Shown here piece by piece: positions 41,101-53,100 of a DNA stretch of 64,000 nucleotides. The notes under the pieces were generated by a model that was not told the origin of the DNA, did no database searches, and saw only the letters and a program-made list of their open reading frames with translations. The stretch is from Planctobacterium marinum (GTDB taxonomy: Bacteria > Pseudomonadota > Gammaproteobacteria > Enterobacterales > Alteromonadaceae). The position numbers and the translations under genes were made by a program. Position 1 is the first letter of the stretch. Each line of letters begins with the position of its first letter. The stretch is taken from positions 3,534,001 through 3,598,000 of the forward strand of contig NZ_AP027272.1 in NCBI RefSeq assembly GCF_036322805.1. Direction: 5' to 3'.

Positions 41101-44100
41101 TCTCGTCAACAGCATTGGCGATAATAGTCACTGATTTATCTTCGCTAGTACTCACCTCTGAGTTAGTCGCTACAGGCGCTGTATTGCTACTAACAACGCT
41201 AATAGCAAAAGACGGCAAACTTGTCTGCTCATTACCATCAGAGACACTCAATTCAATATTGGTATAGTCGCCGACATCCTCTTCCTGAGGTGTACCGGTA
41301 ATACTTCCTGTTTGCTCATTTAAAGCCAACCAATCCGGTAAGTTGGAAACACTAAAGGTCAGGGCGTCACCGTCTGCATCACTAGCTGAAGGAGAGAATA
41401 GATAAACTGTTCCCTGGGTAACAGTTGTGCGTGGCGTACCTGTAATCACTGGCGCAGAGTTTTGAGAAGTAACTTCGATAGTAAACTCGGGCAACGCCAC
41501 AACATCGTTAACACCGTCGGTCACACGAATAACGATGTCAGTAAACAGTCCGGCATCATCTTTAACTGGTGTTCCACGCAAACGTCCTGAATTAGGATTG
41601 AATGAAGCCCAAGAAGGTTTATTTACGATAGAGAAGAGCAAATCGTCGCCATCGACATCGGAGGCAGAAGGCGTGAAACTGTATTGTACTCCACTGGCAG
41701 CAGTTGTTGCTGGATTACCTGAAATCGTTGGCGCACTGTTTGATGACAGAACCTCAACAGAAAATGCTGACAAGGACACACTATCCTGCCCGTCGCTCAC
41801 GGTGATCACAATGTTGCGATAAAGTCCAACATCTGACTGTGCAGGTGTTCCTGCCAATCGGCCAGTAGTAGGATCAAACGATGCCCAGTTTGGTATATTA
41901 GCAATACTAAACTGCAATACGTCGTTATTTTCGTCGGTCGCAACAGGCGTGAATTCATACGCGCCACCTGCAGTCACAGAACTTGCCGGAACACCACTTA
42001 TCTCTGGTGCAATGTTTTCGCAAACCTCACAAACTCGAATACTGAATGCTGGCAGTGATACTGTATTCACGCCATCAGTAACGGATATTATAATACCCGT
42101 AAAGGTACCCACATCATTGCTTGCAGGTGAGCCGGTTAGCGCACCATTGGTCGTATCAAAAGCAGCCCAAGTAGGTAAATTATTAATGGAGAAACGCAAC
42201 TCATCACCGTCCGGATCAGTGGCTTGTGGAGTAAATTGATAGGCCTCACCTACTTGCACCACAACATCAGGAGTACCAAGTAATTCTGGGGCACTGTTGA
42301 CCAGAACCTCAATATCAAACGCCGGAAGCTCTGCACTGAGTTCGCCGTCAGATACGATAATTTTAACCCCTCCATAAACTCCCGCATCTTCGGTAGAAGG
42401 GGTGCCACTTAACACCCCGGTGTTGTTAGCAAAGTTTGCCCAATCAGGACGATTCTCAATACTGAACGTCAAGCTTTCAGAATCAACGTCAGTAACCTGA
42501 GGCGCAAAGTTATATGTCTTAAGAACTTTGATACGCGTCGCTGGTACACCAGAAATCAGAGGCGCATCGTTAACGGGTGTAATACTGATTGTTACCGTTG
42601 CGATATTGGAATCAAATTCACCATCGTTGGCAACGAAAGTAAAGCTATCGGTCACACCAGAAATATCTTGCTGCGGTGTATATTGGGCAACATTATCAAC
42701 CAGTTGCAGTACCCCAGAGTTTGTAGTTTCAATGATGCGATAGGTCAGATTATCATTGTCAATATCAGACGCCACTAAGGTAACCTGGATCGTATTATCT
42801 TCCGCTACGGTTGCTGTCTGATCTTGGGCAACAGGTGCTGTACCGTCGCTAAATACTTCAATAGTAAAGGCGGAAAGGCTGCTACTAACTTCACCATCTG
42901 ATACAGAGATAACGATATCAGTGTAAAGTCCAATGTCTTCAGTCAGAGGACTGCCAGACAATCTTCCTGTTTGCGTATCAAAAGAAGACCATAAGGGTTG
43001 ACCTGAAATCGAAAACAGCAGTTGTTCACTGTCAATATCCGATGCATTAGGTTCGAACAGATACTCACTTCCTGTTGCGACAGAAACTTGAGGTTCTCCT
43101 GAAATCTCTGGCGCATCATTCACTGGGGTTATCTCAATGGTCACAGTCGCGATATTTGATTCAAACTGACCATCATTAGCAACGAAGGTGAACGTATCAG
43201 TCACACCCGATACATCAGCATTTGGTAGATATGTCACCACAGCACCATTGAGCTGAACTACGCCCGCTGTCGCTGTGGTTACAATGCTGTACTCTAATTC
43301 GTTACCTTCAGCATCTGAAGCCGATAATCCGATGTTGATAGCGGTATCCTCAATAGCTGTGACAGTCTGATCCTCGGCCACTGGAGCACTGTTAGTACTG
43401 ATTACCTCGATGCTGAAGGCTGGCAATTGCGCACTTAACTCTCCGTCAGAAACAGAAATAACGATATCTTCATTAAGCCCGACATCTTGGGCACCGGGTA
43501 CACCAGACAACACACCAGATTCGACATTGAAATCTGTCCAGCTTGGCTGATTGGCAATAGCGAACACTAAATTATCACTATCAATGTCACTGGCTATTGC
43601 ACCAAACTGGTATTCGGCACCTTGCAAAACACTAGTATCTGCATCGCCTGAAATAACAGGAGCATCATTGACGGCAACGATACTCAGCACTGCTGTACCT
43701 ACTGATTCCAGGCTGCCATCACTAACAGAAATGATTAAGCTATCTTCACTATCATCATTAAGTGCCGTCATATACTGTATTGCCTCAACATCAGTGAGCA
43801 ATGCTGAGATATCGGTTATCGCACCTTGTAATATCAAAGTCGATGATCCGGAACCGGTTATCTGCACCTGGTCAATAGTGCCATCTCCGGCAGCAGCAGA
43901 AAGTGCTCCTGAATTAACGGTGAGTGTCATAACAATCGACTGTGCTTGCGAACTTGTCAGAACTAAGTTGCTTAAATCAATATTACTCAGCACATCTTCG
44001 GTGACTGATAGTTCACTGGAGAGGCCTTCCAGTACAGGTCCCGTGTTTACAGTAATTTCTTCACTGAGCGCCTGGCTTAAACCATTGCTAGTCACTAAAA

Positions 44101-47100
44101 GATTAAAGGACTCATCGATTTCACTTTGAGTTTCATAAGTAATTTGTAGGGATTCAAAAGTCACTACTCCCGAATCAAAGTTTAACGTCACTGTATCACT
44201 TGAATCATCCAGATCACCTAACCCGGCCAATTGCGCAGAGCCTGATGCATTGGTGACTTGAAGCGCGACTTCTTCGAAGAAATCGGTATCGAGAACCCCT
44301 TGGCCATTAACAGCACTTAAGGATGGTGCGGTGGTAAACTGTGTAACCGAACCGGCATTAACCAACAATGGCGCAGGTTGAACATCAAACCTGATGTTAG
44401 TTGCAATAACTTGCGAGACAATATTATCCGAAGTGACTGTTTCAAGCGCACCGGAAGATGCCGTCAGCAAGATTAACTCATTGTCTTCTGTCGCTGCGTA
44501 GCTCAAGCCGTCGAATGAAGCAATACCCGCAGCAGCCGCCGCGGTATTACCAGTCAGTAGCCCCGGACCTGATACCGATAGTAATATTGCTTCATTAAAA
44601 TCTGTATCCAGCAAACCATGACGATCGGTTGCGGCAACCAGTGGTGTCACTGCAAACCCATTCCCTGAAACTACCCCTTCAGGTTGCCGGCTATATAATA
44701 ATTGCGTTGCTTCAATATCCAGGGTTAATGTCACAGGCTGCTGTGTCGTACTGGTACCAATCTGAGACCCTGTTTCAGATACCGATACCTGTACTGTCGG
44801 AGTGATAGAGAAGCTAATATTCGAGTTATCAACAAGTGGTGCTGTATCATTAAACCAAGCTTCGAGGTAGAGCTGTATGTTGCTACTACCATTGGCAATA
44901 TTGATAGTGTCGTCAAAGGATAAAATTCCGTTTGCGTATACCCCGAAATAAGTCGCAATTGTGGTTGCATTGCTTTCATTTACTTCTCGCAGTGAAAATG
45001 ACATATTGTCGGCGTTAAGGGTTCCTGTCACTGCAAAGTTAATACCGGTGATGACGGTATTGACACCATCACTCCCACTATCATTAATATCAATAACCAC
45101 AGCGGTTTGAGCCGTGCTCTGACTCAAGGCTTCAGATGTGATGCGAGTAAATGGCACATCAAATGTAAACGACGAGTCCCTGTCAAGAGGAGTAAAAGTC
45201 ACTGTTACGAGAGAGGAAGCAGAAACGTCTTCACCATCGGAAACTTGCACAGAGATTTGTCGTGCTGTAAACACACTATCAATTGTATTGTTGTTAAAAT
45301 AGGTAACAGCTTGCAGTAACCTGCTCACTCTGTCGGCATTGGCATTGGCATTCAGGTTAACCACCAAATCATTGCCCACGCCAATCGCATTAACCAAAGT
45401 TCCCACAGTAATATTGTCAACTGTAACTGACGCTCCCGCGCTTTTATCCAACAATCCCGACTGCAGACTAATTAAATCATCAGCACTTACACCTCCAGAA
45501 GTGACGCTGACTATTAGCTGACCACCATCAAAGTCTGTATCATCAACATCCGACAAAGCAGCGTCATTGTTGGCGTCAATTCGGACAGAACTTGTACCCT
45601 GAGTAAAGTTAACAGAGTCACCATTCAAATTGGTGACAACCGGAGCATCGTTCACCGCAGAAACGTTAACACCTATCACCTGTCTTACGAGAGCAGCGCT
45701 GCCATCGTTATCATTGACACTCAGAGATATTGCCGTCAAATTTTCACCATTAGCATTCTCTGCCGGTGTATACAGAACAATACCGGTTTCATTGAGGAAG
45801 AGGTTGATCTGTGTCGCGGTTCCACTTACCGACAAACCATTGCTCGTTGTGCTTATCGACGATCCCGAAGTAGAGCTATTTAGCAGAGATAAATTCCCTG
45901 ATGGTACGGTTAACTCAAGATTAAGTAAGGTGCTATCTGCATCTGAAATGGTAAGTGAACTCATATCTAGCGCAAATGAGATATCTTCAGTAACACTAAT
46001 ATCTGTGCTAGCTTTTGACACAACAAGACTGTCTATACCAACAGAGAAAGCACTTTCGACACTCGTCACTGTCATTCCTGTTACGCCATTCCAGCCATCA
46101 AAATCTATCTTGCTGCCGACATTGTCTATTGCAAACTTGCTTGCTGGTACAGTAAAGGAAGTACCCGTCCCCCCTAGAGGAGTGAATGTCATAGTCTGTG
46201 GTTCGGTTCCAGCAGCAAAGAACAACTGCAAAGAAGCCAGGTTGACTTCCTCACTAAAAGTGACCGACATGTCATTTGTAACGGCACTACCGTTGCTGTA
46301 CAGCACATTACCTTCTGTGCCGCCAAGTGTTTGCAGATCTGCCACAGTCAAATTACCAGCGTCAAGAGACACTGTCATCGTGATCCCTGATTCAGTCTCG
46401 GTGTAAGCAGTTACTGATGGAATAGTACCTCCAGACATATCAAAGCCTATGGATTGACCGTTAATCAACTCAGGAGCGTCGTTAACCGCTGTTATATTGA
46501 TAGCTACTGTCGCAGCTGCACTAGTTTCAGTGCCATCTGTCACAGTTAATGACAGATTAAATTGACTGTTAGAGTTCGCCAACGGAATCAGAGCAATCGC
46601 ATTGCTATCGTCCAAAAAGGAGTTAATCTCCGCGGCAGTTCCAGCCAACTGAAGAGTTTGAGTATCGACCTGCGTGACGACCACACCGCTAACACTACCC
46701 AGCGGAGATAATATATCGCCTTCGCTGACGACAAAGTTAAGTTGCACCGAATCACCTTCGCTGTCTGAAATTACAACATCTGACAAAGCGAGGTTAGTTT
46801 TAGTATCTTCCTGAATCGTGAATTGAGTGGGTAAGTTGGTCACTTCCGGCACAGCGTTTTCCACGATATTCACTGTTATCTGCTGTGTCGTTTCCTCCAA
46901 AGCATTCGCACTCGGGATATTATCAATTGCCACCAAGACCTGCTCGGGCTCGTCAGCCAGGGGAGAATCATTAATCGATGTGATAGTAAAGGATGACTCA
47001 CTATTGCCAGCTGAAATAGTCAGTGCGTTGTTAGTAATTCCGCTAACATTGAAATCATCTCCATTCGTCGCTGTTGAACCTGTAAAGGATAAATTTACAG

Positions 47101-50100
47101 TAACTGAAGAACTTGCATTCAATGCTTGGCCTTCGGCATTTCTTAAAGCGACAGTTACAGTTGCAGTCTCCTCTTTCTCTTCAATTAATTGTGTAGTGTC
47201 AACCAGCAGAATTAGCGCAGGAATAGTATTAAAGTTCAATGCGGTTAATGAACTAATACCGTCATAAGCATTGCCAGCTTCATCGTTCAACAAATCACTA
47301 CTCATACGGATGGCATAAGACCCACCAGCTTTGAGATTTTCATTCAGATTAATGGTTAATGTTGCGTCAGAGATAGTCGCGCTTCCCTGACCAGAGAGTT
47401 CCCCCGCATTTAATGTCAACGTAATGTTTTCAAGCTCTGAATTACTATCCGACAAGCGGATAACTTCCAATGTTCCAGAAGATGAGGAGTTAAAATAGAT
47501 CGACTCGCTGAATTCAAGTACCAGATCAGTATCAACTTGCACAAGTGTTGAATCATCCGAGGGACTGGAGCTACTCAAAGTTGGCGCGGTCACATCGTAA
47601 TTTACCGTGTATTGCGTTGCCGCGGTATTGCCGTTTGATGCACTGTCAGTGGCCGCGCTGGCGGCCACATCCAGGGTAACGTTGCCCTCACTACTCGGGG
47701 TCACGGTAGCAGTATAAACCGAAGCACTGGTACTGACGAAGTCACTGAGACTGGCATTGGTGGCCGTTATATCGCTCTCGGCAAAGCCGGTGACATCTTC
47801 ACTGAAGGTGAAAGTGGCGGTAAAAGCGGCATTTTGCGATGTGGTTGGGCCGGTAATATCAATCGTCGGTGCGGTGGTATCATAGTTAACGCTATATTGC
47901 GTTGCCGCGGTATTGCCGTTTGATGCACTGTCGGTGGCCACACTGGCAGCCACATCAAGGGTAACGCTGCCATCGGCGGTTGGCGTCACGGTAGCGGTGT
48001 AAACCGAAGCACTGGTACTGGCGAAGTCACTGAGACTGGCATTGGTGGCCGTTATATCGCTCTCGGCAAAGCCGGTGACATCTTCACTGAAGGTGAAAGT
48101 GGCGGTAAAAGCGGCATTTTGCGATGTGGTTGGGCCGGTAATATCAATCGTCGGTGCGGTAGCGTCATAGTCAACGCTATATTGCGTTGCCGCGGTATTG
48201 CCGTTTGATGCACTGTCGGTGGCCACACTGGCAGCCACATCCAGGGTAACGCTGCCATCGGCGGTTGGCGTCACGGTAGCGGTGTAAACCGAAGCACTGG
48301 TACTGGCGAAGTCACTGAGACTGGCATTAGTGGCCGTAATATCGCTCTCGACAAAGCCGGTGACATCTTCACTGAAGGTGAAAGTAGCGGTAAAAGCGGC
48401 ATTTTGCGATGTGGTTGGGCCGGTAATATCAATCGTCGGTGCGGTGGTATCATAGTTAACGCTATATTGCGTTGCCGCGGTATTGCCGTTTGATGCACTG
48501 TCGGTGGCCACACTGGCAGCCACATCCAGGGTGACGCTGCCCTCACTACTCGGGGTCACGGTAGCGGTGTAAACCGAAGCGCTGGTACTGGCGAAGTCAC
48601 TGAGACTGGCATTGGTGGCCGTTATATCGCTCTCGGCAAAGCCGGTGACATCTTCACTGAAGGTGAAAGTGGCGGTAAAAGCGGCATTTTGCGATGTGGT
48701 TGGGCCGGTAATATCAATCGTCGGTGCGGTGGTATCATAGTTAACGCTATATTGCGTTGCCGCGGTATTGCCGTTTGATGCACTGTCGGTGGCCGCGCTG
48801 GCAGCCACATCAAGGGTAACGCTGCCATCGGCGGTTGGCGTCACGGTAGCGGTGTAAACCGAAGCACTGGTACTGGCGAAGTCACTGAGACTGGCATTGG
48901 TGGCCGTTATATCGCTCTCGGCAAAGCCGGTGACATCTTCACTGAAGGTGAAAGTGGCGGTAAAAGCGGCATTTTGCGATGTGGTTGGGCCGGTAATATC
49001 AATCGTCGGTGCGGTAGCGTCATAGTCAACGCTATATTGCGTTGCCGCGGTATTGCCGTTTGATGCACTGTCGGTGGCCACACTGGCAGCCACATCCAGG
49101 GTAACGCTGCCATCGGCGGTTGGCGTCACGGTAGCGGTGTAAACCGAAGCACTGGTACTGGCGAAGTCACTGAGACTGGCATTAGTGGCCGTAATATCGC
49201 TCTCGACAAAGCCGGTGACATCTTCACTGAAGGTGAAAGTAGCGGTAAAAGCGGCATTTTGCGATGTGGTTGGGCCGGTAATATCAATCGTCGGTGCGGT
49301 AGCGTCATAGTCAACGCTATATTGCGTTGCCGCGGTATTGCCGTTTGATGCACTGTCGGTGGCCACACTGGCAGCCACATCCAGGGTGACGCTGCCCTCA
49401 CTACTCGGGGTCACGGTAGCGGTGTAAACCGAAGCGCTGGTACTGGCGAAGTCACTGAGACTGGCATTGGTGGCCGTTATATCGCTCTCGGCAAAGCCGG
49501 TGACATCTTCACTGAAGGTGAAAGTGGCGGTAAAAGCGGCATTTTGCGATGTGGTTGGGCCGGTAATATCAATCGTCGGTGCGGTGGTATCATAGTTAAC
49601 GCTATATTGCGTTGCCGCGGTATTGCCGTTTGATGCACTGTCGGTGGCCGCGCTGGCAGCCACATCAAGGGTAACGCTGCCATCGGCGGTTGGCGTCACG
49701 GTAGCGGTGTAAACCGAAGCACTGGTACTGGCGAAGTCACTGAGACTGGCATTGGTGGCCGTTATATCGCTCTCGGCAAAGCCGGTGACATCTTCACTGA
49801 AGGTGAAAGTGGCGGTAAAAGCGGCATTTTGCGATGTGGTTGGGCCGGTAATATCAATCGTCGGTGCGGTAGCGTCATAGTCAACGCTATATTGCGTTGC
49901 CGCGGTATTGCCGTTTGATGCACTGTCGGTGGCCACACTGGCAGCCACATCCAGGGTAACGCTGCCATCGGCGGTTGGCGTCACGGTAGCGGTGTAAACC
50001 GAAGCACTGGTACTGGCGAAGTCACTGAGACTGGCATTAGTGGCCGTAATATCGCTCTCGACAAAGCCGGTGACATCTTCACTGAAGGTGAAAGTAGCGG

Positions 50101-53100
50101 TAAAAGCGGCATTTTGCGATGTGGTTGGGCCGGTAATATCAATCGTCGGTGCGGTAGCGTCATAGTCAACGCTATATTGCGTTGCCGCGGTATTGCCGTT
50201 TGATGCACTGTCGGTGGCCACACTGGCAGCCACATCCAGGGTGACGCTGCCCTCACTACTCGGGGTCACGGTAGCGGTGTAAACCGAAGCGCTGGTACTG
50301 GCGAAGTCACTGAGACTGGCATTGGTGGCCGTTATATCGCTCTCGGCAAAGCCGGTGACATCTTCACTGAAGGTGAAAGTGGCGGTAAAAGCGGCATTTT
50401 GCGATGTGGTTGGGCCGGTAATATCAATCGTCGGTGCGGTGGTATCATAGTTAACGCTATATTGCGTTGCCGCGGTATTGCCGTTTGATGCACTGTCGGT
50501 GGCCACACTGGCAGCCACATCCAGGGTAACGCTGCCATCGGCGGTTGGCGTCACGGTAGCGGTGTAAACCGAAGCGCTGGTAATGGCGAAGTCACTGAGA
50601 CTGGCATTGGTGGCCGTAATATCGCTCTCGGCAAAGCCGGTGACATCTTCACTGAAGGTGAAAGTGGCGGTAAAAGCGGCATTGATTGAATCAGCAACAC
50701 TATCAGTGATTGTGACGGTAGGGCTGGTATTATCAACAGAAAAAGTTCCTGAAGGACCTGCGGCTTCAGAAGTTCCACCGCTTTCATGTCTTGCTGTGAC
50801 AGCCGCAATGGAAATCCCCAAGGTTCCATCACCGCTTATATTCGAAAGAGACACTGTTCGCTCAGTGACACCTGAGCCCGTCACCGAAACGGTTGCATCA
50901 GCGGTACCTGTTTTGTTTAAGGTTACGTGGGAAGTCGCCAGATTCACCAGGTCAGCGTTAGAGTAAGTGACTGTGTACGTGATGGGCCCGCCTGAGGTTA
51001 AAGATGCACTGGCAGAACTGATGGATAAAGTTGGAGTGACCGTTGAAGGTGTCGCTGAATAATCAATCGTCAGTGTATTAGATTCCGGGTTTTGTACCGA
51101 ACTATCTACTGCATCAGACACCGCATTAGCCGGCAATGTAACCGTGACGTCACCGTCCGCCGAAGGAGTAATATTAACAGTGTAAGTGTCGCCGCTTCCC
51201 GATAGATTGGCGGCCGAACCATTGGTAACAGTGAAATCGCTGGCATCCAATCCATTTACATCGCGACTAAAACTGATGGTAACAGGTATAGGTGAAGTAC
51301 TCGTAGACGCACCTGCTGTGGTACTGAGCAAAGCGGTTAAGGATTCCACAGTCAAAGTCGCAGAGGATGCCGAGGTAGTAGTATTAATACTATCCACCGT
51401 TGCCGATACATCAGAGGTCACACTGATATAGTTACTATCTGTTGCGCCAGCAGGAATGCTGGCCGTCACATCAAATGAACAATTTGCTCCCGGAGCCAGA
51501 TTACCACCGCTAAAAGACAAATTACTTGGGCCAGTGATAGCGCTGCCCGTGCCACAAGGCTCAGTCGGGAGACTTCCTGTTGAAGTCATCGTAGAAATTA
51601 CACTAGACAGGTTATGCGAGAATGCAATATTGGATGCTGCAGGAGAGTTGGCATTATTGCTAATAGTGTAGCGAATGATCGAAGATGAATTCGGCAACGT
51701 AGGATTAGTCAGATAAGTGTGGGACAACGTTAATCCGGTTACCAGGAAATCTGCAGTTCGTGCCGCCGATGTCAAACTCAAGCCAGATGAATCAGCCGTC
51801 ATAGTGCTCGTCGTCAGTGTTTTACTTCCAGTTGCAGCAGAAGAAGGGATTGAGATAGGAACGGTAAATGAGCAAGAATTATCGGGAGAGAGGGTTCCTC
51901 CAGAAAACGTAAGTGCTCCGGTGCCAGAGAGAGATGAGCCTGAACCACAGATATCGGCTTGATCCCCGCCAGTCATAACCATGCCCGAGATAACACTATC
52001 AAGATCTAACGTAAAGCCTACATTAGTTGCATCTGCCGCAGAACTTGCACTGTGGGTAATCGTGAACTCGGCACTGAGGCTACCACCCGGCGCCACTGAA
52101 TCTGCGGATAATGACATCGAGAACACAGGCGCAGCCTGCACCGACAAGCTGGTTGAAACCGGGCGAAAATACACAGTAGAACCGTTGACGGTTGCGCTCC
52201 CTGTACTGGTAGTGAAGGTATAAGACTGCGTAACAGCATCCGTGGGGCTAGTTACCGTAATGGAAAAATTACAGCTTGCCCCCGCGGCCAAACTCGCGCC
52301 TGACACTTTAAAAATTGCCGTAGATTCACTACCTGCTGACGAACTTGCCGTTTGTGTGAATGTTGACCCCGAACCACAGGTATTGGCCGCGGGTAATGCA
52401 CTAATGGTGGCACTTGCCATAACCCCGGCAATATCCATGGTAAACGCACCACTTGATAAGGCATTACTGTTGTCTGTGTTAGTTAAGGTAAATGTCGATG
52501 TGAAGGTGTCGCCTGCTGCAATAATGGATGCATCAGTGCTGATGGTGAGTGTGGGTGCCTGAAGCACCTGCAGTGTTGCAGATACAGCAGGCAAAGTCGT
52601 CGCAGAGCCCAGTGTTAAGTTTATGGTACTGGTGGTATTGGTGTATGAGCCAGCCGCGGCATTTGCGGGCACTAAAACGGTTATGGAAAACTCACAACTT
52701 TCACCAGAGGCGAGGTTAATTCCGGATAGCGACAAGTTGGAAGACCCACTGATAGTGGAGCCAGAACCGCAATACCCCGTCGCGGGTAAAGCTGTTGCCG
52801 CTAGTCCTGATAACGTCGCGTTCAAATCATTGGTAAAAGACAAGTCGGTAATGCCATTTTCCCGGTCTGTATTGCGAATACTAAAGTCTAAGGTGATTGT
52901 GCTACCCGGCGAACCAAACGAAGAAAACGCCGACGAAACCGTCCCCTTCTCAACAGTTAAAAAGGTTGCCGTAGTTGACAGTGTAAAAGGTACAAAGTTG
53001 CCCGTTTCGTAATAAAGTCCAGCTGTGGTTTCATTCTTGTAAGACCCCTCAGTGTCTGAGGTAAGGTCGACACTCGCAGTACAAGTTGTACCCAAGGTCA

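Noticed and set aside
47591-50725. CRISPR-like or satellite-like tandem array
   Set aside because: The period (285 bp) and uninterrupted coding frame show internal protein repeats; there are no short repeats with unique spacers.
47767-50832. A series of short Pro/Arg-rich frames on the same strand repeated every 855 bp
   Set aside because: They are off-frame readings of the giant gene's repeats with unnatural composition and no ribosome sites.
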